A stretch of 36,828 nt of DNA from Clostridium polyendosporum. GTDB lineage: Bacteria; Bacillota; Clostridia; Clostridiales; Clostridiaceae. Every line of letters starts with the position of its first letter. Position 1 is the first letter of the stretch. Below are positions 14,400 to 23,386 of the stretch, in pieces. The DNA lies in contig NZ_BOPZ01000011.1 in assembly GCF_018332455.1 (NCBI RefSeq), positions 66,526 through 103,353 on the forward strand, read 5' to 3'. A program made the position numbers and the translations under genes. The notes below the pieces were generated by a model. It was not told the DNA's origin. It did not search any database and was given only the letters and a program-made list of their open reading frames with translations.

Positions 14400-16298
14400 T
14401 TAGTCAAAAACAATTTCCATAAGTTCCTCAATGGTGCTTACTGCTTTAACCTCTATATCTGTTAAGCCCATAGGAACTTCTTTTTCGTTATCCTTAGGTA
14501 TTATTACTAGCTTGATACCCTTTCTTCTGGCACCATATACTTTTTCAAATATTCCTCCAACAGGCTTTACATTTCCTCTTAGGGATATTTCTCCTGTTAT
14601 TGCTAAATCTTGTCTTAAAGGTTTATTTAGGAGAGCACTTATTATACACACAGTAATGGCTGCCCCAGCTGAAGGTCCATCTATATTACCTCCGCCAATA
14701 ACATTTACATGAATATCATAATCTTTTATATCCTTATCTGTTATCTTTCTTATGACAGATGCTGCATTAAACACAGAATCCTTTGCCATAGAACCAGCAG
14801 TATCATTAAATCTAACCTGACCGGCTCCCTTTTCTCTTGCTTCAAATACCATTGCTTCAATTCCTATAGTAGAACCAAGGAATCCACTAACCCCTAAACC
14901 ATACACATGACCAATTTCTTCATGTGCTGATTTATTTATTCTTTCATAAGGAATATATCTTCCTATTGATATTACCTCTTCTACATCCTTTAAAGTTACT
15001 TTTAACTTTTCTGGAACATTATCCTTAACGTTATAAAGAGCATATCCATAAGCATCAGATAAGATATTCACTGCCTTTCTACCTTCTATGGTATATCTTG
15101 ATATAAGTTCATCTACTCCTTGTTCAAGCTCTATTTCAAGTTTACTTGAAGCGTTAGAAATAATAATCTTTATATCTCCTGATGAAAGTGGCTCAAAATA
15201 CACTTCTGTACATCTTGAACGTAAGGCAGGATTAATTTCACCTGGATCTCTAGTGGTTGCACCAATTAAAACAAAATCTGCTGGTGCACCATTCTCAAAA
15301 AGATACTTTATATATTTAGGAGTATTCTCATCATCTGGATCATAATATGAAGATGAGAATTCTACCCTCTTATCTTCAAGAACTTTTAATAGCTTGTTTT
15401 GAAGAATTTCATCTAACTCTCCAATCTCATCTATGAAAAGTACTCCACCATGAGCTTCTGTTACAAGACCTGGTTTTGGTTCTGGCACTCCTATTTCTGC
15501 TAAGTCTCTCTTGCTACCTTGATAAATTGGATCATGCACTGATCCTAAAAGTGGATTTGTTATCTCTCTTGGATCCCATCTTAAAGTTGTTCCATCAACT
15601 TCAACAAACTTAGACTCATCATTAAATGGAGTAAAAATAAGCTTTTTAGCTTCTTCTAAAGCTAATCTAGCAGCAGAAGTCTTACCTACTCCTGGAGGTC
15701 CGTAAAGTATTATGTGTTGTGGATATGGAGAAGCTAACTTTGACAATAAAGATTTTACTGCCCTCTCCTGTCCTACAACCTCCTCAAAATTTGCTGGTCT
15801 TAGTAAACTCATTACATTTTTATTTGGAGTTTTTGCATCTAACTTCTCAAGCATTGCATACTTCTTCAAAGTCTTTGCATTTTCAGGACCCTTCTGCTTT
15901 CTGATGATGCCTAATCTCATCTCATCAATATACTTTTCTTGTTTTTCTAAAAGTGCCTGTTCTACTTGACCTTCAATTCTATTTTGTATATACTTTCTTG
16001 CAAGCTCATCAGAAATCCATTTATAAGTATCTTCAAGTGCCTCATGAACATTATTAGCTGTTGGAACAACCTTTAATCCCTTACCATCAGAAACTATCTT
16101 GTTTAGTGCATAAAGCCTCTCATATATATTATTTGATTTCATATATTTATTTAATTTGTGTCTAACATTTCTTGCTTTTATAGTTCCATCATCAAGAACA
16201 TTTTTAGCTACTTCAAAAAGTACATTTACTTGTGATTCTAAGTTCATTCCATTTTGAAAAATATCTTGTATAACATCAACATTATTTTGTGATTTCAA
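14400..16298 (-). CDS. lonC: Lon-type ATP-dependent protease, LonC subfamily
   Basis: A 632-residue AAA+ serine protease. The substrate-binding N-domain of LonA is absent. A helical stretch (1-150) leads into the AAA+ module with Walker A GPPGVGKT (200-207) and Walker B GGVLFIDEIGE (284-294). The proteolytic domain follows with the Ser-Lys dyad: Ser543 in GGNIDGPSAGAA and Lys586 in VGGIFEK. This layout and the neighbourhood of rplI fit the clostridial LonC group. The start is TTG at 16298, nine bases after AGGAGG. It is the last gene of the mazG-like - yybS - gdpP - rplI - lonC run, 14 bases after rplI. Confidence 0.92.
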   Translation of the reverse strand: MKSQNNVDVIQDIFQNGMNLESQVNVLFEVAKNVLDDGTIKARNVRHKLNKYMKSNNIYERLYALNKIVSDGKGLKVVPTANNVHEALEDTYKWISDELARKYIQNRIEGQVEQALLEKQEKYIDEMRLGIIRKQKGPENAKTLKKYAMLEKLDAKTPNKNVMSLLRPANFEEVVGQERAVKSLLSKLASPYPQHIILYGPPGVGKTSAARLALEEAKKLIFTPFNDESKFVEVDGTTLRWDPREITNPLLGSVHDPIYQGSKRDLAEIGVPEPKPGLVTEAHGGVLFIDEIGELDEILQNKLLKVLEDKRVEFSSSYYDPDDENTPKYIKYLFENGAPADFVLIGATTRDPGEINPALRSRCTEVYFEPLSSGDIKIIISNASSKLEIELEQGVDELISRYTIEGRKAVNILSDAYGYALYNVKDNVPEKLKVTLKDVEEVISIGRYIPYERINKSAHEEIGHVYGLGVSGFLGSTIGIEAMVFEAREKGAGQVRFNDTAGSMAKDSVFNAASVIRKITDKDIKDYDIHVNVIGGGNIDGPSAGAAITVCIISALLNKPLRQDLAITGEISLRGNVKPVGGIFEKVYGARRKGIKLVIIPKDNEKEVPMGLTDIEVKAVSTIEELMEIVFD

Positions 16299-16312
16299 TA
16301 TTTAAATCCTCC

Positions 16313-16759
16313 TTATACTTGTGGAGTAATAACAACCTTCATCTTAGTTGTAACTTCTGGGTAAATCTTTATTTCAACTTCATAAACCCCAGCTTGCTTT
16401 AATGTATCCATAACAATCTTTTTCTTATCTATTGTTAAGTTATACTGCTTCTTTATAAGCTCTGCTACATCCTTGCTTGTTATTGCTCCAAATAATCTTC
16501 CATTATCTCCAGTTTTTACACTTAGTTTAACTTCTTTATTTTTAAGCTCTTCAGCTAGCTTTTGGGCAGCTTCAATTTCTGCAAGTTTCTTTCTTCTTTC
16601 ATTTTCCTTTTTTACATTAAGAACATGCAAGTTTGCTCCTGTCGCTTCTTGAGCTAAATTTCTTGGGAATAAGTAGTTTCTTGCATACCCATCGGATGTG
16701 TTAATTACATCCCCTTTCTTTCCAAGCTTCTTTACATCTTCTAATAAAATAACTTTCAT
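16313..16759 (-). CDS. rplI: Ribosomal protein L9
   Basis: L9 binds 23S rRNA at the base of the L1 stalk and spans between ribosomes. The 148-residue protein starts [18 protein letters not shown] and has [13 protein letters not shown], the conserved N-domain signature, a long connecting helix rich in Lys and Glu, and the C-terminal domain ending VVITPQV. The ATG at 16759 is preferred over a GTG nine bases upstream that lies within the ribosome-binding site AAGGTGA. That ATG is one base from the gdpP stop codon, so translation is probably coupled. Confidence 0.97.
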   Translation of the reverse strand: MKVILLEDVKKLGKKGDVINTSDGYARNYLFPRNLAQEATGANLHVLNVKKENERRKKLAEIEAAQKLAEELKNKEVKLSVKTGDNGRLFGAITSKDVAELIKKQYNLTIDKKKIVMDTLKQAGVYEVEIKIYPEVTTKMKVVITPQV

Positions 16760-16760
16760 T

Positions 16761-18716
16761 TTATTCACCTTCCCTTAAGTATTTTGATATAGCTTCTTTT
16801 AACTTATGTTTTGCATCTTCAATAGCCATACCTGTAAGCTTGACACCTGCCATTGTCATATGCCCACCACCACCAAGGGACTCTAATATTACTTGAACAT
16901 TTATCTCTCCAAGAGATCTTCCACTTATATGAATGTCCCTATTTATTTTAACAAAAACAAAGGATGCTTGAATACCTGTAATATTTAGTAGCTCATCCGC
17001 TACTTGTGCAGCAATTACAGTTTGTGTTATATCTGGTGGACAGATTGCAATAGCAATATTATTTACCACTTCAGCAGATTTTATGGTTTCAGCCTTCTTG
17101 ATATAGCTATTTAAATCATTACTAAAAAACCTCTTTATATCTATTGTATCAGCACCTAATTTTCTTAAAAAAGAGGCTGCTTCGAAAGTTCTTACACCGG
17201 TTTTAAAGAAAAAGTTCTTTGTATCCATACATATTCCAGCCAGCAACCCTTCTGCTTCTAACTGACTGAGTTTAGGTTTATCTAACATATATTGAACCAT
17301 TTCAGTCACAAGTTCTGAAGTAGAAGATGCATATACTTCAATATAGGTAAGTAGGCCCCCCTCTATGAAATCAGGGCTTCTTCTATGATGATCTACTATA
17401 ACAACCTTTTGACATCTTTCAATTAATTCCTTATCTAGTACATAACCTCTGCTATGCACATCTACTACTATAACCAGAGTATCCTCATCTAATGTACGCT
17501 TTGCTACTTCTGTAGAAATAACTATACCTTCATATTCTTTAGTATTTTTTATCTTTTCTAAGAAGCACTCTATAGCCTTATTATCATCATTTATAAGTAT
17601 ATTACATTGCTTACCTAACTGTCTGACTACAGATGCAATACCTACCGCAGATCCAAAGCTATCCATGTCAGGATTTACATGTCCCATTATAAACACTTTA
17701 CTACTCTCAAAAATTAAATCCTTTAATGCATGAGCTACTACTCTAGCCCTAACTCTAGTTCTTTTCTCAAGTTCCTTAGTATTACCTCCAAAGAAATATA
17801 AATTATCTCCTTTTTTTACAACAGCTTGATCTCCACCTCTACCTAATGCCAATTCTTTAGCTGTTACTGCATAAGCATGGTTCTTAGCTGGAGAATCTCC
17901 CCCTCTACCCACGCCTATACTTAAGGTGATTTCAAGCTTGTTTCCTAAGTTAATTTCTCTAATTATATCAAGAATATCAAACTTCTTATTAATTTGCACA
18001 TCTATATGAGAATCTAAAACTGAAAGCACATATTGATTATTATCATACTTCTTAATCATTGCATTTAAACTTTGAGCATAAGTATTAATTGTTCTTTCTA
18101 CTTCAGCAACTAATAAAGGCGCATTATTTTCTTTAGTGCTTTTTACTACCTCACTAAGATTATCTACTTCAATAAGCATTATACTTTCCTTTGTTCCCTC
18201 TGAAAGGTACGTAATATCATTAAAGCAAACTACAATAACATTCTCTTTATTATTAAGATCTACTTTATTAGCATAGACCTCATATACGTGTTTCTTACTT
18301 TTCAACTTCTGCGCTATACCCTTTTGACACTTTAAGAGTTTTTCAAGAACTATGCCTCTAACAGTTCCTGCAATGCTATCTCCTATGGAATCTCCTGCCC
18401 CAAAAGTCTCTTGAAACTTTCTATTATACCACAATATCTCTCCAATAGAGTTGGTAATTACTAATGGATAAGTAAGACTTAAGATATTTTCTTTTATAAC
18501 CTCATTAATGAAATCAGATATATTGTTTGTTTTTTCTTGCCAATATAACTCTTTGTTAATGAAATAATTATATATAAATACTAAATAAACTGCAGCTACC
18601 ATTAACAAAACAAACGCAGAATTTTTGAATTTTCCTACAAATAATATTATAGAAAGTATCATTATCACTATTGTAATTACTAGCATTATTTTACTATTTT
18701 GTTTAATTAACTTCAT
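16761..18716 (-). CDS. gdpP: Cyclic-di-AMP phosphodiesterase (GdpP-like)
   Basis: GdpP-type enzymes hydrolyse the second messenger cyclic di-AMP to pApA at the membrane. The 651 residues show two membrane helices (about 9-27 and 34-53), a PAS-like region (about 75-170) with [10 protein letters not shown], a degenerate GGDEF domain (about 175-300) without an intact GGDEF motif, and the DHH/DHHA1 catalytic part: GHVNPDMDS (345-353), [11 protein letters not shown] (442-444) and LGGGGH near the end. All expected metal-binding motifs are intact, so it should be active. ATG follows AAGGGGG. It sits between yybS and rplI, the common Firmicute arrangement. Confidence 0.94.
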   Translation of the reverse strand: MKLIKQNSKIMLVITIVIMILSIILFVGKFKNSAFVLLMVAAVYLVFIYNYFINKELYWQEKTNNISDFINEVIKENILSLTYPLVITNSIGEILWYNRKFQETFGAGDSIGDSIAGTVRGIVLEKLLKCQKGIAQKLKSKKHVYEVYANKVDLNNKENVIVVCFNDITYLSEGTKESIMLIEVDNLSEVVKSTKENNAPLLVAEVERTINTYAQSLNAMIKKYDNNQYVLSVLDSHIDVQINKKFDILDIIREINLGNKLEITLSIGVGRGGDSPAKNHAYAVTAKELALGRGGDQAVVKKGDNLYFFGGNTKELEKRTRVRARVVAHALKDLIFESSKVFIMGHVNPDMDSFGSAVGIASVVRQLGKQCNILINDDNKAIECFLEKIKNTKEYEGIVISTEVAKRTLDEDTLVIVVDVHSRGYVLDKELIERCQKVVIVDHHRRSPDFIEGGLLTYIEVYASSTSELVTEMVQYMLDKPKLSQLEAEGLLAGICMDTKNFFFKTGVRTFEAASFLRKLGADTIDIKRFFSNDLNSYIKKAETIKSAEVVNNIAIAICPPDITQTVIAAQVADELLNITGIQASFVFVKINRDIHISGRSLGEINVQVILESLGGGGHMTMAGVKLTGMAIEDAKHKLKEAISKYLREGE

Positions 18717-18757
18717 ATATTTGCCCCCTTTATTAATTTATTGAGGCCGCTTATATC

Positions 18758-19753
18758 TTACTTTTTCTTAAATTTATTTCTTAAGGCATTTCCTAAGCTA
18801 TTAGGATCTATCGCTCTTATATCAAATAACATATCTAATAATCCTAAATAAAACAAAATCATACTAAGTTGTGAGAAAAATAAAAATATACATATTACAA
18901 TTATTATCTTATTAGATATATTAAATCTATATTTAAGAAAATATGCCGATATAGATAATCCTATAAACATTATAACAAATTGAAATAATGATAATGAGCT
19001 ATAGAAGATGTATTCTCCTATCAATATGTGTTTTGAATTTAATATTATACCTATACATACTAATATAATTAATACTGCTCCAACCCTATTATCTAAATAC
19101 CACTTTGTGAAATGTGGAATGGAATCTATTTCATATTTGAATCTTGAAAGTATGCTTTTAGTGATAACGTAATTTATCAGTGATAACATAAATACTGAAA
19201 CAATTATTGCACTAGGTAGTATAGTTAGTATAGTATGAACATCTAATTGCTCTAAAGCTTGATATGCAGGATTATTTGAAGTATCAAGACCCATACTTTT
19301 ATAAATATTTATACTTTGCTTAATACTATCTACTATTTGTTGTATTAGACTTGTTAACGATATACCCAATGTTACGTAAACATAAAGTCCATAATCTATT
19401 AATATTCCAATAAGATTAGACATAAAAACTATACCAATTATCTTTAATGCTTTCATTTTTCTTGAGATAGAATATCCCATAGCTATACCTGAAAATCCAT
19501 AAAGAGCTGCTAATCCAATAGCTGTTATAGGATTATTGAATATAGCTATCAAAATAGCACTTACCATTATAGCTAAAAAAGCTACTGCTTTATTGTATCT
19601 TAAATAAAGTAGAGTTATTGGAAGTGGTAATAAAAACATTCCTACCATACCCAATACAGGAACAAAAGAAGTCATCATCATAAGCAAAAATATAATAATT
19701 GACATAAGACCTGCTTCTACAATTGATATTGTAGTATATTTACTTTTCTTCAT
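18758..19753 (-). CDS. yybS: YybS-like DUF2232 membrane protein
   Basis: A 331-residue protein with about eight hydrophobic helices, starting with SIVEAGLMSIIIFLLMMMTS, and matching the DUF2232/YybS family found upstream of gdpP in Firmicutes. The family is related in layout to ECF-type substrate-binding membrane proteins, and its function is not established. The second of two adjacent ATGs (19753) is preferred since GGAGG stands five bases before it and only two before the first. Spacing to gdpP is 41 bases. Confidence 0.82.
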   Translation of the reverse strand: MKKSKYTTISIVEAGLMSIIIFLLMMMTSFVPVLGMVGMFLLPLPITLLYLRYNKAVAFLAIMVSAILIAIFNNPITAIGLAALYGFSGIAMGYSISRKMKALKIIGIVFMSNLIGILIDYGLYVYVTLGISLTSLIQQIVDSIKQSINIYKSMGLDTSNNPAYQALEQLDVHTILTILPSAIIVSVFMLSLINYVITKSILSRFKYEIDSIPHFTKWYLDNRVGAVLIILVCIGIILNSKHILIGEYIFYSSLSLFQFVIMFIGLSISAYFLKYRFNISNKIIIVICIFLFFSQLSMILFYLGLLDMLFDIRAIDPNSLGNALRNKFKKK

Positions 19754-19770
19754 CATTTCCTCCGTACAAT

Positions 19771-20088
19771 TTAAGTCCTTTCTTTTAAATGATTATGAAG
19801 TTTACTTAATTTTTTTCCTTCCTTCTCAATTGAATCTTCTTCAACTATACCCATCTTTAACTTTTTTTTCATAGTATCATCAACTTCTAAAAATGAGTAT
19901 CCAAGTTTTTCAGCTAATATATACAATATTATTATTGCTCCAGAAATACAATCTATAATTGCATCATGAGCAACATTGCTGCCTTTTGTTAAAAGTCTAT
20001 AAAACTCTCCTATTATACAAATGAGCTGTGCCTTAAGTGATTCTATAGCCTTTATATCTGACATAATATTAAACTCTTCTTTCTTCAT
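19771..20088 (-). CDS. MazG-like family protein
   Basis: A 105-residue mostly helical protein of the clostridial MazG-like family, related to all-alpha nucleotide pyrophosphohydrolases. The region IESLKAQLICIIGEFYRLLTKG followed by IIDCISGAIIILYILAEKLGYSF and a Lys/Glu-rich tail (EEDSIEKEGKKLSKL) fits it. The EExxE type metal motif of true MazG is not clear here, so hydrolase activity is uncertain. It is the first gene of the operon leading to lonC, with a promoter at 20127-20155 and AGGGG before the ATG. Confidence 0.72.
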   Translation of the reverse strand: MKKEEFNIMSDIKAIESLKAQLICIIGEFYRLLTKGSNVAHDAIIDCISGAIIILYILAEKLGYSFLEVDDTMKKKLKMGIVEEDSIEKEGKKLSKLHNHLKERT

Positions 20089-20126
20089 ATATTCTACCCC
20101 TCATAAATACCATTTTTTATATATAT

Positions 20127-20155
20127 ATTTTAGTTTTTTTTGAACTTTATTTCAA
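20127..20155 (-). promoter_or_regulatory. Sigma-A promoter of the mazG-like - lonC operon
   Basis: On the minus strand TTGAAA (20150-20155) and TAAAAT (20127-20132) are 17 bases apart, about 38 bases before the first start codon. Confidence 0.65.
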
Positions 20156-20349
20156 TAAATATTACCTCTAAACACAAATAACTTCAATCTAAATATTGAA
20201 TAATTTACTTTCTAATTTAATATAGTTTTAAAATAAATATACTTAATAATAAACTTATTTACTTATATTAAATCATGTCTAATATACTTTTATTTTTATC
20301 CCATAATATAATTATAAATCATTAGTGTAAAAATTTGTTCCTTATATAC

Positions 20350-20381
20350 AAAAAAAGCCCCTGATGTTCTCAGGGGCTTTA
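20350..20381 (-). terminator. Terminator of rpsF-ssb-rpsR
   Basis: On the minus strand AAAGCCCCTGA and TCAGGGGCTTT form a perfect 11-bp GC-containing stem with a five-base loop, followed by a long T-run. Confidence 0.92.
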
Positions 20382-20385
20382 TCTA

Positions 20386-20631
20386 TTACTCAGTTGAAAA
20401 TGGTAATAATGCTATGTTTCTAGCTCTCTTTATTGCATCAGTTAATTGTCTTTGATGCTTTGCACAAGTTCCAGAAATTCTTCTTGGAAGAATCTTTCCT
20501 CTTTCTGTAACGTACTTTCTTAGCTTATTGATATCTTTGTAATCTATAGCTTCAGCCTTATCAACACAGAAAGAACAAACTTTTCTCTTTGATCTTCTCA
20601 TTTTACCATTTCTCTTCATATCTTTGCTCAT
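20386..20631 (-). CDS. rpsR: Ribosomal protein S18
   Basis: S18 (81 residues) sits with S6 on the platform of the 30S subunit. The sequence [20 protein letters not shown] and [25 protein letters not shown] is the family signature. The CxxC plus a later CxxH suggest the zinc-binding form of the protein. AAGGAGG precedes the ATG. Last gene of the rpsF-ssb-rpsR operon, 25 bases after ssb, with the terminator right behind it. Confidence 0.97.
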   Translation of the reverse strand: MSKDMKRNGKMRRSKRKVCSFCVDKAEAIDYKDINKLRKYVTERGKILPRRISGTCAKHQRQLTDAIKRARNIALLPFSTE

Positions 20632-20656
20632 GCTATTCCCTCCTTACCTTTAAGAA

Positions 20657-21106
20657 TTAGAATGGGATATCTCCATCATCAACAGGAGTCATATCCTCTT
20701 CGAAGTTCATTCCACCAAATGTATTATTTGATGATGCTCCGTATTCAGAACCGCCACCGAAACCATTATCTTTGCTAGCAGTATTTCCAGCTCCTTTACT
20801 TAGGAATTGAACTTCACTAGCAACTACCTCAGTGACATATCTCTTTGTACCATCCTTGGCATCATAAGACCTAGTTTGAATTCTACCACCTATAGCCATG
20901 AGACTTCCTTTGCTCATGTAATTTGCAGTAGATTCAGCTTGTTTACCCCAAACAACAACTGGGATAAAATCAGCTTCTTTTTGACCAGTTGAAGTGTTAT
21001 ATCTATCAACAGCCAAAGTTAGGGTGGTTACTGCAGTTCCTGCTCCTGGAGTAAATCTTAACTCAGGATCTTTTGTAAGTCTACCAATAAGAACTACCTT
21101 ATTCAT
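20657..21106 (-). CDS. ssb: Single-stranded DNA-binding protein
   Basis: SSB coats single-stranded DNA at forks and repair sites. The 149 residues hold the OB-fold (about 1-105, starting [17 protein letters not shown]), a Gly/Asn/Ser-rich linker, and the acidic tip DDGDIPF that recruits partner proteins. ATG follows AGAGGTGG. It lies 13 bases after rpsF in the classical S6-SSB-S18 operon, so its level is tied to that of ribosomal proteins. Confidence 0.97.
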   Translation of the reverse strand: MNKVVLIGRLTKDPELRFTPGAGTAVTTLTLAVDRYNTSTGQKEADFIPVVVWGKQAESTANYMSKGSLMAIGGRIQTRSYDAKDGTKRYVTEVVASEVQFLSKGAGNTASKDNGFGGGSEYGASSNNTFGGMNFEEDMTPVDDGDIPF

Positions 21107-21119
21107 TTAAATCCACCTC

Positions 21120-21407
21120 TTACTTTTCTTCTTTAACTATTATGTGTCTTAGAACACCATCAGTGATTCTGAATATTCTGTCTAACTCTCTTGGTAACTC
21201 TGGGTTAGCAGTAAAGTTTACTAGAGTGTAGTAACCATCATTAACTTTAGAGATTTCATAAGCAAGCTTTCTCTTACCCCAGAAATCAACATTATCAATA
21301 GTTCCTCCACCGTTTTCTATTACACCTTTAAACTTTTCGATTGTAGCCTTAACAGCTTCCTCTTCGAATGATGGGTGTAATATGAATATAGTTTCGTACT
21401 TTCTCAT
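21120..21407 (-). CDS. rpsF: Ribosomal protein S6
   Basis: S6 (95 residues) binds S18 and the central domain of 16S rRNA. The start MRKYETIFILHPS and the WGKRKLAYEI block are typical. The ATG at 21407 is chosen since GGAGGTGAAATTG directly precedes it. Upstream in-frame codons would place this site inside the gene. First gene of the operon, with a promoter at 21473-21501 and a probable S6:S18 regulatory leader at 21431-21456. Confidence 0.97.
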   Translation of the reverse strand: MRKYETIFILHPSFEEEAVKATIEKFKGVIENGGGTIDNVDFWGKRKLAYEISKVNDGYYTLVNFTANPELPRELDRIFRITDGVLRHIIVKEEK

Positions 21408-21430
21408 CAATTTCACCTCCTCCCTCTGGA

Positions 21431-21456
21431 CTAACGGCAATGCATATGCACTGCAG
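21431..21456 (-). promoter_or_regulatory. Putative S6:S18 autoregulatory RNA motif in the rpsF leader
   Basis: The minus-strand leader folds as CAGTGCA/TGCATTG, closed below by CTG pairing with TTAG, leaving the trinucleotide CCG bulged (21435-21437) on the 3' side. A hairpin with a bulged CCG just upstream of rpsF is the known binding motif for the S6:S18 complex. The stem and bulge are seen; the regulatory role is by analogy. Confidence 0.6.
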
Positions 21457-21472
21457 GGACTTACAATGCATT

Positions 21473-21501
21473 ATTTTAACACTATCTTTCAACTTTTGCA
21501 A
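21473..21501 (-). promoter_or_regulatory. Sigma-A promoter of rpsF-ssb-rpsR
   Basis: On the minus strand TTGCAA (21496-21501) and TAAAAT (21473-21478) are 17 bases apart. The transcript would start near 21466, just before the S6:S18-type hairpin. Confidence 0.7.
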
Positions 21502-21549
21502 CAGTATTCTTATTTTAATTTATTGAATAAATGTAGTATATTTCCTATG

Positions 21550-21756
21550 CTATTCCTCCTGCTGCGCAACATTAGATTTAATAATCTTCTTTATACCCTT
21601 TTGGAATTTTACTCGTGGAAGCATAACTATTCTACCGCATCCAACACACTTTATTTTTATATCTGCGCCTAATCTAATTATCTCCCAATCATAACTTCCA
21701 CAAGGATGCTGTTTTTTCATTTGTACTACGTCACCAAGGTAAAATGTTTGTGCCAC
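21550..21756 (-). CDS. DUF951 protein
   Basis: A 68-residue member of the DUF951 family, with the family core VVQMKKQHPCGSYDWEIIR and IKCVGCGRIVMLPR. Three Cys (one in HPCGS, two in CxxCG) suggest a small zinc-binding fold. The family commonly lies near rpsF and MscS genes in Firmicutes. Function is unknown. The start is GTG at 21756, six bases after AGGAGG. It lies 21 bases after mscS in the same operon. Confidence 0.88.
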   Translation of the reverse strand: MAQTFYLGDVVQMKKQHPCGSYDWEIIRLGADIKIKCVGCGRIVMLPRVKFQKGIKKIIKSNVAQQEE

Positions 21757-21777
21757 CTTAATCCTCCTTAAAATAAA

Positions 21778-22668
21778 CTATTTATTTTCTACTGTTTGAA
21801 TTATTTGCGTCTTTGGATAAGGAATTTCTATCCCTTGACTATCTAACTCTTTTTTTATTTCTTTTCTTAATTCTCTCTCAATAGCCCATTGTGTCATAGG
21901 TTTAGCTGATCCTGTAACTCTAATAGTTATCCCAGACTGAGTAAACGAAGTTACACCTATAACTTGTGGTTTATCTATTATATCATTATTGTCTTTTGAG
22001 AACCTATCACATACAGCATTTATAACATCAATCGCATTATCTACATTTTCCTCATATGCTATTTCCATATCTACCATTATTCTCATGTTGCCTCTTGAAC
22101 GATTTGTTACAGTAGAAATCGTACCATTAGGAATCAAGTGGATATCTCCAGAAAAATCCCTAAGTATTGTAGTTCTTATACCTATACTTTCTACAATACC
22201 ATTTAAATTTCCTACAGTGATATAATCACCTACTGCATATTGATCCTCAAATAAGATAAAGAAACCATTTATTAAATCTTTTACCAAGCTTTGTGCACCA
22301 AAACCTACAGCTACACCACCTATACTAGCAAATGTCAAAGAAATACCATTAAATAAGTAAGAGAGTACTGCTGTTATCCCAAAAAAATACACAGTATATT
22401 TAAGAACACTTTTTAATACCTCACCTACAGTATTAGCCTTTTTTTCGTTCATAGTAAATCTTAAATCGCTCTCTACTTGATTCTTTACAAACTTATCAAT
22501 TAGAGAATTGCCAATTTTGATAGCTAGGTACATTAAGAAAACAATTATAACAATAGTTGTAATTTTGAATAATACTTTATTTACTGTTTCTAAATTCACA
22601 CTTTGGTTACCTATTCTTAAAACACTATTGTCAAAATCTACAGAAAAAAGAGTACTCAAAAGTATCAT
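21778..22668 (-). CDS. MscS-family mechanosensitive ion channel
   Basis: A 296-residue small-conductance mechanosensitive channel, which releases solutes when membrane tension rises. Hydrophobic helices lie at about residues 28-50, 80-100 and 105-130. The pore helix region has SIGGVAVGFGAQSLVKDLINGFFILFEDQYAVGDYI, the strongest signature of the family, followed by the cytosolic beta domain (GNLNGIVESIGIRTTILRDFSGD) and a C-terminal domain. The ATG at 22668 is chosen, eight bases after AGGGG. A GTG at 22677 overlaps that site. It follows the DUF3343 gene by 13 bases. Confidence 0.92.
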   Translation of the reverse strand: MILLSTLFSVDFDNSVLRIGNQSVNLETVNKVLFKITTIVIIVFLMYLAIKIGNSLIDKFVKNQVESDLRFTMNEKKANTVGEVLKSVLKYTVYFFGITAVLSYLFNGISLTFASIGGVAVGFGAQSLVKDLINGFFILFEDQYAVGDYITVGNLNGIVESIGIRTTILRDFSGDIHLIPNGTISTVTNRSRGNMRIMVDMEIAYEENVDNAIDVINAVCDRFSKDNNDIIDKPQVIGVTSFTQSGITIRVTGSAKPMTQWAIERELRKEIKKELDSQGIEIPYPKTQIIQTVENK

Positions 22669-22681
22669 GATTTTCACCCCT

Positions 22682-22933
22682 TTATTTATATAATTTAAAT
22701 TGCATATTATTTTTAATGTAAATATTTTTATACTTTACCTTTTCTTCTCTGGCTAATTCTTCTACCTTACTTAATTCTTCTTCCTTAAATCGTATGCTTA
22801 TACCACAACTCTGCGTTATATGAGTAGGAGTTGGCATAACTATTATTTTTATACCCTTTGCATTTATACTTTTTTCCGCTTCAATAGCATCATGTGTGTT
22901 TTTAAATACAATTATATATTCATTCATTACCAT
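22682..22933 (-). CDS. DUF3343 protein (putative Se/S carrier-like)
   Basis: An 83-residue protein of the DUF3343 family, proposed to carry sulfur or selenium. It starts with NEYIIVFKNTHDAIEAEKSI, has the conserved MPTPTHITQSCGISIRF with the single functional-looking Cys, and ends in a charged helix. The start is uncertain: ATG at 22933 or 22927 fits the family, yet the nearest good ribosome-binding site (GGAGGTG) lies about 25 bases upstream, before a four-codon TTG frame ending in TAA that may couple translation. It is divergent from the cysteine-desulfurase-like gene, which suits a sulfur-trafficking role (inference). Confidence 0.78.
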   Translation of the reverse strand: MVMNEYIIVFKNTHDAIEAEKSINAKGIKIIVMPTPTHITQSCGISIRFKEEELSKVEELAREEKVKYKNIYIKNNMQFKLYK

Positions 22934-22969
22934 CGCTTTATCTTTTAGACAAAGCTTTTCCACCTCCAC

Positions 22970-23377
22970 ATTTTTTATAATACGTAATCCTGTGACAAAT
23001 CATAAAGATATCTTTCTCTTTAGTAGTTTGTACAATCATAATTATATTAAAAGAAATACTATAAAGAAACAAGTTAATAATTAAACTCATAGTAAAAAAT
23101 ATTATAAATCATTCTAAATTTCATCAATTTACAATAATCTTTAATATGATTACTACTTAAATAAACTAATAATTAACTGTAGAACCTTATAAGAACTAAT
23201 ACGATTTAATGCATATATTATCTAAAAATTAATATTTTTATTTATAAAATATTTCAGTGTTATAATTTTTAAACTTTTGTATAAAAATATAAATATTAGT
23301 GAAAATACTATTTCTTTGCATTATAATTATAATTATAAAAAACTATTATTTAAATCATTAAATTGATAACTTAAAGG
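22970..23377. other. AT-rich divergent intergenic region
   Basis: Some 400 bases between the DUF3343 and cysteine-desulfurase-like genes with no frame of useful length and no RNA structure that I could recognise. Promoters for both genes must lie here. A TATAAT near 23331 on the plus strand is the best -10 candidate but has only a poor -35. Confidence 0.5.
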
Positions 23378-23386
23378 ATGATTAAC

